In this document: positions 37,216 to 47,700 of the stretch, piece by piece
Layout of the letters: the number at the start of each line of letters is the position of its first letter
How positions within the stretch are numbered: the stretch's first letter is position 1
Assembly: GCA_016704425.1 (NCBI GenBank)
Contig: JADJAC010000002.1
Location: 62,001-126,000, forward strand
Length of the DNA: 64,000 nt
Reading direction: 5' to 3'
From: Sphingomonadales bacterium
GTDB taxonomy: Bacteria; Pseudomonadota; Alphaproteobacteria; Sphingomonadales; Sphingomonadaceae
Notes under the pieces: generated by a model
Told to the model about the DNA's origin: nothing
The model's input: the letters and a program-made list of their open reading frames with translations, nothing else
Database searches by the model: none
Program-made: the position numbers and the translations under genes

Positions 37216-39447
37216 TCACCCGCATTTGGAGTAACCGCATTCAAGGCATTTGTTGCACCCCTCCTCACGGATCATGCCGACTGCGCTGCATTGGGGACAG
37301 ACGGGGCCGGATAGCGCTCCGACCTGCGCCTTTGTTTCCACCTTTGCAATGATTGGCAGTTCAAGTTGGCCGGGCGCAAATTGCTGGAGATGCTTTTCGA
37401 TGACGCCGCCAATGGCTGCCAGCAGCGAGGGTACATATTTGCCGTTCAGCCATGCGCCGCCGCGCGGGTCGAATACGGCTTTCAGCTCTTCTGGCACGAA
37501 AGACACATCGCCGCCCCGCCGAAAAACGGCGGAGATCATCCGCGTCAGGCCGAGCGTCCATGCATAATGTTCCATATTCTTGGAATTGACGAAAATCTCG
37601 AAAGGGCGAACCACGCCGTCGCATTCGGCATTGTTGATCGTGACATAGACCGCATGCGCGCTGTCGGGCCATTTGAGCTTGTAGGTCGTTCCCTCCAGCG
37701 CATCTTCACGATGCGCAAGCAACGGTTGCGGCGCGGGCGGCGCGTCAACCGGAGCCACGCTCAACACCGATCCGGTGACGCTGTTAGGCCGATAGGTGGC
37801 CATCCCCTTACACCCACGCCGATAGCCATCGAGATAAACATCAGAAAAATCGTCGAAGCTGATGTCTTCAGGCACGTTCACTGTCTTCGAGATCGAGCTA
37901 TCGATCAGCGCCTGTGCCGCCGCTTGCATGCGCACATGCGCGGAAGGGTCGAGCGATTGCGCGCTGACGAACAGCGAGTCCGGCGGAACGGCATCGCCCT
38001 TTACCTGTCGCCATGCGCGCAGGGCATAATCCTCCACCGTTTCATGCCGCGCAGAGCCATCGGGGTTGAGGATGCGGCGCTGGTAGGAATAAGCGAAGAC
38101 CGGCTCGACTCCCGAGGAAACATTTCCCGCCAGCAGTGAAGTCGTGCCGGTGGGCGCAATCGAGGTCAGGCAACCATTGCGCAGGCCATGCTCGCGGATG
38201 AGCGCGCGCAGATCTTCGTCCAGCGCCTTCAGGTTCGGCTGGTCGAGGATAGCTACGTCGTAAAGCGGGAATGCTCCCTTCTCCTTGGCCAGTATCGCCG
38301 ATGCGCGATAGGCGGCGTCGCGCATGATGGTCAGCCAGCGTTCGGTCAGCCCGATCGCCGTTTCACTACCATAGGCCTCGCCGCAGAACAGCAAGGCATC
38401 AGCAAGCCCGGTAATGCCAAGACCGATACGCCGTTTCGCTTTCGCCTCGGCCTCCTGCTCGGCCAGTGGGTAACGGCTGATGTCGATGATATTGTCGAGG
38501 AAGCGGATCGAAGTGGTCGTGAGATCGGCCAGTGCCGCGTCGTTGATGGCCGCCCCGGCGGTGAACGGATCGTCGACCAGCGCGGCGAGGTTGATCGAAC
38601 CCAGCAGGCAAGCACCATAGGGAGGCAACATCTGTTCGCCGCACGGGTTGGAGGCGCTGATTGTCTCACAATAGGCGAGATTGTTACGCTGGTTGACGCG
38701 ATCAACGAAGATCACGCCGGGTTCGGCAACATCATAGGTTGCCTGCATCAGCCGTTGCCACAGCGCCTTCGCCTGCACGGTACGATAGGTTTCGCCGCCG
38801 AAGATAAGCGGCCATTCGCCATCTTCGTCGAGCGCCTGCATGAAGCCATCGCTCACAAGCACCGACAGATTGAAATTGCGAAACCGCGCGCCATCGCGCT
38901 TGGCGTCGATGAAATCCTCGATATCGGGATGATCAATGCGCAAGCAGCCCATCATCGCACCGCGCCGCGCACCCGCCGAATGCACGGTACGGCACATTGA
39001 ATCCCAGCAGTCCATGAAGGACAGCGGGCCTGATGCATCCGAGCCAACGCCCTTCACCTCTGCACCCTTGGGCCGGATGGTCGAGAAATCCATGCCCACG
39101 CCGCCGCCTTGCTGCATGGTGAGCGCGGCCTGTTTCAGATGGTCGAAAATACCATCGAGGCTGTCGGGGGTGGTTCCCATGACAAAACAGTTGAACAACG
39201 TAACGGCGCGATCCGTTCCGGCACCAGCGAAGATGCGGCCCGCCGGAATGAACTGCATCTTGCCGATGACCTCTTCGAAACGCGCCTGCCACACCGGTCG
39301 GTCGAAATCGCTTTCGACAACTGCCGCAGCCGCAGCGACGCGGGCTGCTGTGGCATCGAAGTCGGCGTCGGCGGGCAAATTGCCCTTGCCGTTGAACCGG
39401 TATTTTGCCGCCCAGATGTCGCGGGCTATCGAAACGTCAAAGAACAC
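37216..39447 (-). CDS. nrdJ: Adenosylcobalamin-dependent (class II) ribonucleotide reductase
   Basis: 743 aa from a GTG with GGAG seven bases before it. The active-site loop NPCGEQ (radical Cys with Asn and Glu) and the paired cysteines in LFNCFVMGTTPDS and YGACLLGSINL are present, and the C-terminal tail CPQCSAVGMIREEGCNKCLECGYSKCG carries CxxC pairs. Class II enzymes make dNTPs with B12 and no oxygen. Lying between moaB and moeA in the nar array, it would secure DNA synthesis when oxygen, needed by class I enzymes, is gone. Confidence 0.93.
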   Translation of the reverse strand: MFFDVSIARDIWAAKYRFNGKGNLPADADFDATAARVAAAAAVVESDFDRPVWQARFEEVIGKMQFIPAGRIFAGAGTDRAVTLFNCFVMGTTPDSLDGIFDHLKQAALTMQQGGGVGMDFSTIRPKGAEVKGVGSDASGPLSFMDCWDSMCRTVHSAGARRGAMMGCLRIDHPDIEDFIDAKRDGARFRNFNLSVLVSDGFMQALDEDGEWPLIFGGETYRTVQAKALWQRLMQATYDVAEPGVIFVDRVNQRNNLAYCETISASNPCGEQMLPPYGACLLGSINLAALVDDPFTAGAAINDAALADLTTTSIRFLDNIIDISRYPLAEQEAEAKAKRRIGLGITGLADALLFCGEAYGSETAIGLTERWLTIMRDAAYRASAILAKEKGAFPLYDVAILDQPNLKALDEDLRALIREHGLRNGCLTSIAPTGTTSLLAGNVSSGVEPVFAYSYQRRILNPDGSARHETVEDYALRAWRQVKGDAVPPDSLFVSAQSLDPSAHVRMQAAAQALIDSSISKTVNVPEDISFDDFSDVYLDGYRRGCKGMATYRPNSVTGSVLSVAPVDAPPAPQPLLAHREDALEGTTYKLKWPDSAHAVYVTINNAECDGVVRPFEIFVNSKNMEHYAWTLGLTRMISAVFRRGGDVSFVPEELKAVFDPRGGAWLNGKYVPSLLAAIGGVIEKHLQQFAPGQLELPIIAKVETKAQVGALSGPVCPQCSAVGMIREEGCNKCLECGYSKCG

Positions 39448-39459
39448 ACACGTCTCCGT

Positions 39460-39997
39460 TCATGAGCAGACATCGCGCAATCGAGGCAATGCTCCTGCAA
39501 TGGAGCAAGGTTGGTGTCGGCTGTCGAATTCCAGTTCGAGCAGGCCATCCCAGGCGTCGCGGCAGGCACCGGTCGAGCCGGGCACGCAGAAGATGAAGCA
39601 ATCGCCTGCGTGCCCGGCAAAGGCGCGCGATTGCATCGCAGCGACTCCCTACGGACTGCAGGCTCTTCTGCTGAAAGGCGATGGCAAAGCCATCCATTTC
39701 GCGGCGAAGCAACGGCTTGACGGCTTCGGGCGTGTTGTCGCGCGGCGAGAATCCAGTGCCGCCTGTGGTCAGAATGATTTCAATCTCCGGATCGGCAATC
39801 CAGCGCTGCAAGACCGACTGGATGGCATCGACATCATCGCGCACGATCGCACGGTCGCGCAAATCATGGCCTGCTCCTGTCAGCCGCTCGACGAGCAGCG
39901 CGCCTGAGGTGTCCGTCTCTTCATTACGCGTATCCGAAATGGTCAGCACCGCCATGCCGAGTGGATAGAAAGTCAGGTCTTCGTTAATCCCGGCCAT
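39460..39997 (-). pseudogene. moaB: MoaB-type molybdenum cofactor protein, frameshifted
   Basis: The frame from 39,997 reads as MoaB through ILTTGGTGFSPRDNTPEAVKPLL and QQKSLQSVG, then degenerates. From about 39,645 another frame gives the proper rest, VAAMQSRAFAGHAGDCFIF, then VPGSTGACRDAWDGLL, to a stop at 39,460. One extra base near 39,645-39,650 explains it. The restored stop lies 12 bases before nrdJ, as expected for an operon gene, so damage is recent or an assembly error. MoaB/MogA adenylates molybdopterin before MoeA. Confidence 0.85.
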
Positions 39998-39999
39998 GG

Positions 40000-40998
40000 C
40001 TAGCCCCCAATTGAAGCAAGATGCGGCGTCGCGCCGCTATTGCCCTGATGCAGCAGATGCGCCGGGGCCTTGGTGGCGACCAGCCTGTGCAATCGCTCGA
40101 TCAACTCTGCCCGTTGATCATCGCGTTGCAGCAAGGGACGCAAATCGATACCGGCATCACCGAACAGGCAAAGATGCAGCTTGCCTGTCGCCGAAACCCG
40201 CAGCCGATTGCAGCTGGCGCAGAAATCCTTCGAATAGGGGGCGATGATCCCGATCCGCCCTGGACCATGCGGGTTGGCATAGTCGATGGCGGGACCAGCG
40301 CCAGCTTGCCGCGCTTGCCGTTGCCAACCAAGCGCCTCCAGACGGTTTGCAACATAGATGCCCGGCAAATGATGCGCGTTGAAATATTCCGGATTGTCGT
40401 TGGTACGCATTACCTCGATGAAGCGCAGCGCCAGATCATGCGCGACGACAAAGGCGGTGAAATCATCGAGCTCGTCATCGTTAAGCCCCTTGAGCAGCAC
40501 CGCATTTAGCTTGATCGAGCCTATGCCCGCGGCGCGGCAGGCCTCTATGCCCCGCAATATCTCGTCCAGCCGGTCATGCCCGGTGATCGCACGAAACCGC
40601 GCGGGTTTCAGCGAATCCATGCTGATGTTGATCGCGCTAATCCCTGCATCGGCGTAGCTTTGCGCGCGTTCTGCCAGACGGTAGCCGTTGGTTGTTACTG
40701 CGATTTTGCGGACACCCGAAATCCCAGAAACGGCTGCCGCGATCTCCTGAAACTCGCGGCGCAACGTCGGCTCGCCGCCGGTCAGCCGGACTTTCCAAAG
40801 CCCCAGTTCGGCAAAGGCCGACACCAAGCGCCGGATTTCATCGACCGTCAGATTGGCGGGCACGCCCTTCGCCTTGCGATAGCCATCGGGCAGGCAATAA
40901 CTGCAACGGAAGTTGCACACATCGGTTAGCGACAGCCTCAGATATTCGAAGCGTCGTCCGTGCTTGTCTTCCAATTGCGGGAGTGCCACTTCGTTCAT
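40000..40998 (-). CDS. moaA: GTP 3',8-cyclase (molybdenum cofactor step 1)
   Basis: 332 aa. The radical-SAM cluster motif CNFRCSYC (CxxxCxxC) is at about residues 28-35, and the second cluster motif CASCNRLR...LCLFG (CxxC-x13-C) near 260. The protein ends in a double glycine (IGG), as catalytic MoaA requires. It makes the first cyclic intermediate of molybdopterin from GTP. Overlaps the ppiase gene by four bases. Confidence 0.96.
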   Translation of the reverse strand: MNEVALPQLEDKHGRRFEYLRLSLTDVCNFRCSYCLPDGYRKAKGVPANLTVDEIRRLVSAFAELGLWKVRLTGGEPTLRREFQEIAAAVSGISGVRKIAVTTNGYRLAERAQSYADAGISAINISMDSLKPARFRAITGHDRLDEILRGIEACRAAGIGSIKLNAVLLKGLNDDELDDFTAFVVAHDLALRFIEVMRTNDNPEYFNAHHLPGIYVANRLEALGWQRQARQAGAGPAIDYANPHGPGRIGIIAPYSKDFCASCNRLRVSATGKLHLCLFGDAGIDLRPLLQRDDQRAELIERLHRLVATKAPAHLLHQGNSGATPHLASIGG

Positions 40999-41807
40999 TG
41001 GACAAGCGGGCCGTCGGCTCCCCCGATGTCGATGCCTTCGATCTTTGCTTGCGAGGCAAGGATGGTCAGATATTGTGAGACAGCACGTCGCCAGCTGGCT
41101 TCTTCCAGATATTGGGCAATCTTGTCCTGCACCAGCTCAAGCGGCAGGCGCTGTCCCTCCACTCTGCGTCCAGCGCGGATGACGTGAACGCCAAAGCGGG
41201 TCTTGACTGGTTCGGGATGGAGTTCACCTTCACCAAGGCCAAATAAAACCGCTTCAAATTCCTTCACCGTTTGGCCGGGGCCAATCTGGCCGAGATTGCC
41301 GCCTTGCTCCTTGGATGGACAGGCTGAATGCTTCGATGCCAGTTCGGCAAAGCGCGTTGGTTCAGCCACGAGTTTTTTGATCGCCATACGCGCATCGCCG
41401 GTCGCCAGCCAATAAGCCAGGTCATCATCGGGCGAGGCGGCGAACAGGATATGTTCGGCTTCGACCAAGGTTGGCGAGGTGAACCGCTCCGCGTGGCTTT
41501 CGTAGTAGCGCCGGACAGTTGCCTCATCGGCTTCTGGACAGCGCACTTCCTGTTCGAGCAGCGCCTCGATTCTGGCATCATCATCCGCCAGCGTGCGTCC
41601 CTCGGCATCTTCAAGTCCGACCGCCATAATGTCGAACCGGTCTGCCTCATCGAGAAGCAACTGCCGGAAGACGAGTGCCCGCGCCGCCGCCTCCCACGCT
41701 GCATGGGCATCGGGTGCCGGGTGGTTTTGAACCTCCGCAGCAATCGCCGCTGCGTCGATTTCGCGGCCATTCAGCAGCACAGGCGGATGTTCGAGCACCT
41801 CAACCAT
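40995..41807 (-). CDS. Parvulin-type peptidyl-prolyl isomerase (nar-associated)
   Basis: 270 aa from the ATG at 41,807 (longer start 41,861 lies inside narI). A helical N-terminal part (LLNGREIDAAAIAAEVQNHP) precedes the parvulin domain (VEAEHILFAA, SKHSACPSKEQGGNLGQIGPGQTVKEFEAVLFGLGEGEL, TRFGVHVIRAGRR). No signal peptide, so it acts in the cytoplasm, probably in NarGH maturation. The order narI-ppiase-moaA is the same as in the Pseudomonas aeruginosa nar operon. Confidence 0.9.
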   Translation of the reverse strand: MVEVLEHPPVLLNGREIDAAAIAAEVQNHPAPDAHAAWEAAARALVFRQLLLDEADRFDIMAVGLEDAEGRTLADDDARIEALLEQEVRCPEADEATVRRYYESHAERFTSPTLVEAEHILFAASPDDDLAYWLATGDARMAIKKLVAEPTRFAELASKHSACPSKEQGGNLGQIGPGQTVKEFEAVLFGLGEGELHPEPVKTRFGVHVIRAGRRVEGQRLPLELVQDKIAQYLEEASWRRAVSQYLTILASQAKIEGIDIGGADGPLVQ

Positions 41808-42558
41808 TTTGCGCGCCCAGCTTGCGTGAGCGCACCACCTGATAGCCGGGGCGCCACACATAGCGGATCGGTGCAGACAGCATGTGCACCAACCGCGTGA
41901 AGGGGAAGAGCAGGAAGATCAGCATGCCCATCACCAGATGCGCCTGATAGGGCCAGTCGAGCCCGGCGACATAATTGGCGATGCCGGGCTTGAAGGTAAA
42001 AATGCCCTGCGCCCAGGCCGACAGACGCAGCATCACCTCGGCGTCGCTATGCGCAAGCGAAAAGGGCACCGTGAGCAGCCCCAGCAATAGCTGTACGAAC
42101 AGGATGATCAGGATGGCATTGTCGCTGAAAGTCGATGTCTGCCGGATCCGGGCATCGAAAAAGCGACGGTGCATTAGCAGAACGAGGCCGACAAAGCAGA
42201 TCAGCCCAGCAATCGAACCAGCAACAATGGCGACCATCTGCTTGGCCTCAGCAGAGATGAAGTGCTGATAAACACTGTGCGGCGTCAACAGGCCGACAAA
42301 ATGGCCCATGAACAGGAAAAGGATGCCGACATGGAATAGCACCGATCCCCACATCAGCTGCCTGCGCCGCAGCAACTGGCTCGATCCCGTGCGCCATGTG
42401 TAAGGTTCACGATCATAACGGATGATTGAGCCGACCACCATCACGGCAAGCGCGATATAGGGCAAGATTCCAAACAGGAAGGTGTTGACCCACAAGTCAA
42501 TGGGGATCGACGGCAGAGCCTCATGCCCGGCGGATGTTGGGACGATGGGTGCGGACAT
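41800..42558 (-). CDS. narI: Respiratory nitrate reductase gamma subunit
   Basis: 252 aa. Five transmembrane helices; haem-b ligand histidines lie in LFHVGILFLFMGHFVG and YQAHLVMGMLIFLLFPFTRLVH. NarI takes electrons from quinol at the periplasmic side and passes them through two haems to NarH. Two bases follow the narJ stop; 8 bases overlap the ppiase gene. Confidence 0.97.
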   Translation of the reverse strand: MSAPIVPTSAGHEALPSIPIDLWVNTFLFGILPYIALAVMVVGSIIRYDREPYTWRTGSSQLLRRRQLMWGSVLFHVGILFLFMGHFVGLLTPHSVYQHFISAEAKQMVAIVAGSIAGLICFVGLVLLMHRRFFDARIRQTSTFSDNAILIILFVQLLLGLLTVPFSLAHSDAEVMLRLSAWAQGIFTFKPGIANYVAGLDWPYQAHLVMGMLIFLLFPFTRLVHMLSAPIRYVWRPGYQVVRSRKLGAQNG

Positions 42559-42560
42559 GG

Positions 42561-43253
42561 TCAGGCTCCTTTTTCAAAATGCATGGCGGCGATTTGCTGC
42601 GCCGCGACTGGGCAAGGGGCACCTGCGTCAGGCGCAGAGGGCGCCATGGCCCCAAAGGTGATTTGTTCCTCTTCCCAGGCCGCATCGAGCGCCTCCAGGT
42701 CTTCGGGATCATCAGCAGGCGATAGCGCTTTTTGCGCTTCCTCATCATGTTCGACACCCGCAATATCGCAGAGCAATGCCAGCAACGGTGCATAGTCAGA
42801 ACCCCGCTCTGCCAAACGAGCGGCGAGCGCTACCAAGACCACGCCGGGTTCGGCCAGGGCTTCGCGGGCAGCTATGTCTGGCAGTGTCGAGCAATAATCT
42901 AGGAACAGTGGCAAAAAGTCGGGCAGCTCGTTACCCTGCGGCTCCAATCCCGCCGCCAGATAGCGTTCGCGCAGGTCGACCATCGCTTGCCCTCGGTCGC
43001 GGCTTTCGCCGTGGACATGCTCGAACAGGTGCAGGCTGTGCGTGCGGCCCCGGTCGAACAGATCTACATAGGCCTCTTGCGCTGCATAAATGTCGCTGGT
43101 TGCCAGCCGGCTGAGCAACGGACCCAATCGCTTGACTGTATCGCCGGGTAGCGAAGGATCGTCCGCAAGCCGCGCTTTGATTTCGCCGCAGACCGACTGG
43201 AGGTCTTCTGTCGGATAGCTCAGCAGCAGAGAGAATAGGTGCAGGTTTCGCAT
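42561..43253 (-). CDS. narJ: Nitrate reductase assembly chaperone NarJ
   Basis: 230 aa. The start HLFSLLLSYPTEDL, then YVDLFDRGRTHSLHLFEHVHGESRDRGQAMVDL and LPDFLPLFLDYCS are the NarJ/TorD-family signature. NarJ holds apo-NarGH until the molybdenum cofactor is inserted and the complex meets NarI. Overlaps the narH stop by one base. A C-terminal acidic tail (DDPEDLEALDAAWEEEQ) is normal. Confidence 0.96.
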   Translation of the reverse strand: MRNLHLFSLLLSYPTEDLQSVCGEIKARLADDPSLPGDTVKRLGPLLSRLATSDIYAAQEAYVDLFDRGRTHSLHLFEHVHGESRDRGQAMVDLRERYLAAGLEPQGNELPDFLPLFLDYCSTLPDIAAREALAEPGVVLVALAARLAERGSDYAPLLALLCDIAGVEHDEEAQKALSPADDPEDLEALDAAWEEEQITFGAMAPSAPDAGAPCPVAAQQIAAMHFEKGA

Positions 43254-44776
43254 CAGAATACCTCCGTCGGCGTTTGGAGTTTTTTGCGCGGTGGCGCACC
43301 GAACAGGTTGGTCTTGGTCTCGCCGCCGGAGCAGCCATTGCCAAAGGAGAAGCCGCAGCTGCCGCGCTCGTCGTACATGTCCTCGGCATCCTCACGGTGG
43401 CCGGTTGGGATGACAAAGCGGTCCTCATAATTGGCAATCGCCATGACATGATACATGTCTTCGATCTGGGCGCCGGTCAGACCGACCGCGCGGGCGATGC
43501 CTTCATCGACAACGCCCTCAACCGTCTTCGACCGCATATAGCCGCGCATGGCGAGCATACGTTCAAGGCACAGCGCCACGGGCTCCTCATCTCCCGCCGT
43601 CAAGAGATTGGCGAGATATTTGAGTGGGATACGCAGGCTGCGGATATCGGGCATATTGTTGTTGACCGAAATCTGCCCCGAATTGGCGGCGGCACTGATC
43701 GGCGACAGCGGCGGGACATACCAGACCATCGGCAACGTGCGATATTCGGGGTGCAGCGGGAAAGCGACCTTCCATTCCATCGCCATTTTCCACACCGGCG
43801 AATGGCGCGCAGCCTCCAGCCAAGCCTCTGGCACACCATCTTTGCGCGCCTGCGCGATGACCGCAGGATCATTGGGATCAAGGAAGATGTCGAGCTGCGC
43901 CTGATAAAGGTCCTCAAAATTCTCCGCCGATGCCGCTTCTTCAATCCGGTCAGCATCATACAGCATCACGCCGAGATAGCGGATGCGCCCGACGCAGGTT
44001 TCAGAGCAAACTGTCGGCTGACCCGCCTCGATGCGCGGATAGCAGAAGATGCATTTTTCGCTCTTGCCGGTTTTCCAGTTATAATAGATTTTCTTGTAGG
44101 GGCAGCCCGACACGCACATGCGCCAGCCGCGGCATTTATCCTGATCGATCAGAACAATGCCGTCTTCCTCGCGCTTGTAGATTGACCCCGACGGGCAAGC
44201 GGCGACGCAGGTGGGGTTGAGGCAATGCTCGCACAGCCGCGGCAGATACATCATGAAGGTGTTTTCGAACTGGCCGTAAATCTCCTTCTGCACGCCTCCG
44301 AAATTATAGTCCTCCGACCGCTTGGAAAATTCTCCGCCGAGGATTTCTTCCCAGTTCGGGCCCCAATTGATTTTCTCCATCCGCTGTCCGGTGATCAGCG
44401 AACGGGGACGCGCAGTCGGAAACGACTGCGCCTCTTTCGACTGTTGCAAATGCGCATAATCAAAGGTGAAGGGTTCGTAATAATCGTCGATTTCGGGCAG
44501 ATCGGGATTGGCAAAGATTTTCGACAACAGCCGCCATTTGCCGCCCATGCGCGGTTTCAACCGACCGCCTTTGACATCCCAGCCGCCATTCCAGCGTTTC
44601 TGGTTTTCCCAATCCTTCGGATAGCCGATGCCAGGCTTGGTTTCGACATTGTTGAACCAGGCGTATTCCATGCCCTCGCGGCTGGTCCAAACATTCTTGC
44701 AGGTGACCGAGCAGGTGTGACAGCCGATGCATTTATCAAGGTTCAAGACCTTGCCGATTTGTGCGCGAACTTTCAT
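43253..44776 (-). CDS. narH: Respiratory nitrate reductase beta subunit
   Basis: 507 aa. Four cysteine clusters are intact: CIGCHTCSVTCKNVW, CEHCLNPTCVAACPSG, CRGWRMCVSGCPY (with the Trp that marks the 3Fe-4S centre) and CIFCYPRIEAGQPTVCSETCVGR. It wires NarI to NarG at the cytoplasmic membrane face. Start overlaps narG by four bases. Confidence 0.98.
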   Translation of the reverse strand: MKVRAQIGKVLNLDKCIGCHTCSVTCKNVWTSREGMEYAWFNNVETKPGIGYPKDWENQKRWNGGWDVKGGRLKPRMGGKWRLLSKIFANPDLPEIDDYYEPFTFDYAHLQQSKEAQSFPTARPRSLITGQRMEKINWGPNWEEILGGEFSKRSEDYNFGGVQKEIYGQFENTFMMYLPRLCEHCLNPTCVAACPSGSIYKREEDGIVLIDQDKCRGWRMCVSGCPYKKIYYNWKTGKSEKCIFCYPRIEAGQPTVCSETCVGRIRYLGVMLYDADRIEEAASAENFEDLYQAQLDIFLDPNDPAVIAQARKDGVPEAWLEAARHSPVWKMAMEWKVAFPLHPEYRTLPMVWYVPPLSPISAAANSGQISVNNNMPDIRSLRIPLKYLANLLTAGDEEPVALCLERMLAMRGYMRSKTVEGVVDEGIARAVGLTGAQIEDMYHVMAIANYEDRFVIPTGHREDAEDMYDERGSCGFSFGNGCSGGETKTNLFGAPPRKKLQTPTEVF

Positions 44777-47700
44777 TCTGCTGCCTCCAGATGGGTTGCC
44801 GGGCCTTCGAGCCAGTCGACCTTTGATAGCTTGCGGACGATGACGTATTCGTCGCGGTTGGAGCCGACGGTGCCATAATAGTTGAAGCCATAGCTTTGTT
44901 GCACATAGCCCCCGATCATATGCGTTGGCTTCAGCACGGCGCGGGTGACGCTGTTGTGGATGCCGCCGCGCTGGCCGGTCAGAGGCGAGCCGGGGACGTT
45001 CACGATTTTCTCCTGCGCATGATACATGAAGAGCGTGCCTTCCTTCATGCGCTGCGAGACGACGACGCGGGCGACGAGCGCACCGTTCGAGTTGAACGCC
45101 TCCACCCAGTCATTGTCGACCAGCCCGGCCTTTGCCGCATCGGTTTCGCTCATCCAGACAATCGGACCGCCGCGTGAGAGCGTCAGCATCAACTGATTGT
45201 CGGTATAGGTTGAGTGGATGCCCCATTTCTGGTGCGGGGTGATGAAGTTCAGGATGACATGTGGCGCATCCTTTGCCTCGTCGAGCATCGGCTTGACGGC
45301 CTTGGTGTCGATCGGCGGGCGATAGACGCAGAAGCCTTCGCCAAAGGCCAGCATCCATTTGTGATCCTGATAGAGCTGCTGCCGACCCGTCAGTGTGCGC
45401 CACGGGATCAGTTCATGGACGTTGGTGTAGCCGGCGTTGTAACAGACGTGCTCGCTCTCCAGCCCCGACCAGGTCGGTGACGAAATGATCTTTCGCGGCT
45501 GCGCCTGAATGTCGCGGAAGCGGATCTTCTCCTCTTCCTTGGGCCGCGCCAAATGCGTGTGATCGCGGCCTGTATGTTTGGACAAGGCCGCCCAAGCCTT
45601 GACCGCCACTTCGCCATTGGTTTCAGGTGCAAGACTGAGGATAACCTCACAGGCATCAATCGCACTGTCGATCTTTGCCATGCCTTTCGACGTGCCTTCC
45701 TCTAGCACCTCGCCATTCAGGCGACGGAGCAAATCGACCTCATGCTCGGTGTTCCAGCTGATGCCCTTGCCGCCATTGCCGATCATTTCCATCAGCGGGC
45801 CTAGCGCGGTGAAGCGTTTGTAGAGGTTTGGATAATCGCGGGTGACAACCGCCACGCTGGGCATGGTCTTGCCCGGGATAGGCAAGGTCTGCCCCTTGCC
45901 CCAATCTTCAACATCAAAGGGCTGGGCGATTTCCCCCGGCGTATCGTGCAGGATCGGGGTCAGGACGACATCTTCTTCAACCCCCAAAACTTCGGGCGCG
46001 ATTTCGGAGAATTTCTTGGCAATCGCCTTATAAATTTCCCAGTCGGACTTTGACTCCCAAACCGGATCAACCGCCGCCGATAGCGGGTGTATGAAGGGGT
46101 GCATGTCTGAGGTATTCAGGTCGTCCTTTTCGTACCAGCTGGCGGTCGGCAGGACGATGTCCGAATAGACGCATGTGGTCGACATACGGAAATCGAGCGT
46201 GACCAACAGGTCCAGCTTCCCCTGCGGCGCATCATCATGCCAGACGACATCCTGCGGCTTTTGCGCCCCCGTCTCGCCCAGGTCCTTGCCCTGCACGCCG
46301 TGCTGCGTGCCGAGCAAGTGCTTGAGGAAATATTCGTGGCCCTTGCCCGAAGAGCCGAGCAGATTGGAGCGCCAGACAAACATGTTGCGCGGCCAATTCG
46401 CCGGATCATCAGGGTCGCGGCACGACATCTCAAGTTCGCCCGATTTGAGCGCGGAGGCGACATAGTCCTTCGGCTCCATCCCTGCTGCTTTCGCCGCTTT
46501 GGCGATTTCGAGCGGGTTTTGCTTGAGCTGAGGCGCGCTGGGCAGCCAGCCCATGCGTTCGGCACGAACATTATAGTCGATCAACGAACCCGACCAGTCG
46601 CCATCGGGTGCAGTCGGTGACAGGATTTCGTCGGTGTCCAGCGTTTCGTAGCGCCACTGGTCGGTGTGCGCGTAAAAGAAACTGGTTGAGTTCATTTGTC
46701 GCGGTGGCCGCGCCCAATCGAGCGCGAAGGCGAGCGGTGCCCAGCCGGTCTGCGGGCGCAATTTCTCCTGGCCCACATAATGCGACCAGCCGCCGCCCGA
46801 CTGACCAATGCACCCGCACATCACCAGCATGTTGATGATGCCGCGATAGTTCATGTCCATATGGTACCAGTGGTTCAGGCCGGCCCCCAGGATGACCATC
46901 GACCTACCCTTGGTCTTTTCGGCATTGGTCGCAAATTCGCGCGCGGTGGTGATGATCTGTTCAGCCGGGACGCCGGTGATCTTCTCGGCCCAAGCGGGCG
47001 TATAGGGCGTGTTGTCGGCATAGTCTTTGCTGACATGGTCACCGCCCAGCCCGCGATCGAGGCCGTAATTGGCGCAGAACAGGTCAAAGACCGTGGCGAC
47101 ATAGGTCTTGCCTTCTTTGGTCTCGATCTGACGCACGGGCACGCGACGGTTCAAGACATCGGGATGATCGGTGCCCTTGAAATGGTCATGCTCGCGATTG
47201 CCGAAATAGGGGAAGGCCACGTCGATCACATCGTCGCGATCCTGATCGAGGATGAAGGTCGTGCGCAGCTTTACGTCGCTGCCTTTGCCGTCCTTTTCCT
47301 CAAGGTTCCATTTGCCCTCTTCGCCCCAATGGAACCCGGCTGATCCCAGAGGCGTGACCAATTTGCCGCTGGCATCGTCGATGGCGACAGTCTTCCATTC
47401 GGGGTTGTTCTTCTCGCCCAGGCTGTCCTTCAGCTCGGATGCGCGCAGCAGCCGTTCGGGCACATAGGCGCCGTCCTTCTCAACCAGCCGCACCAGCATC
47501 GGGAAATCGGTGTAGCGGCGGCAATAGTCCTCGAAATATTCCACCTGCCGATCGAGATGATATTCGCGCAGGATGACATGGCCGATGGCCATGGCGAGTG
47601 CTGCGTCTGTGCCTTGTTTGGGGTTGAGCCACAGATCGGCGAACTTCGTCGCCTCTGCATAGTCGGGCGAGACGACCGCGACCTTGGTACCGCGATAGCG

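Noticed and set aside
38188..39000. Long open frame on the plus strand opposite nrdJ
   Set aside because: It is the antisense shadow of a strongly conserved gene and shows no protein family features.
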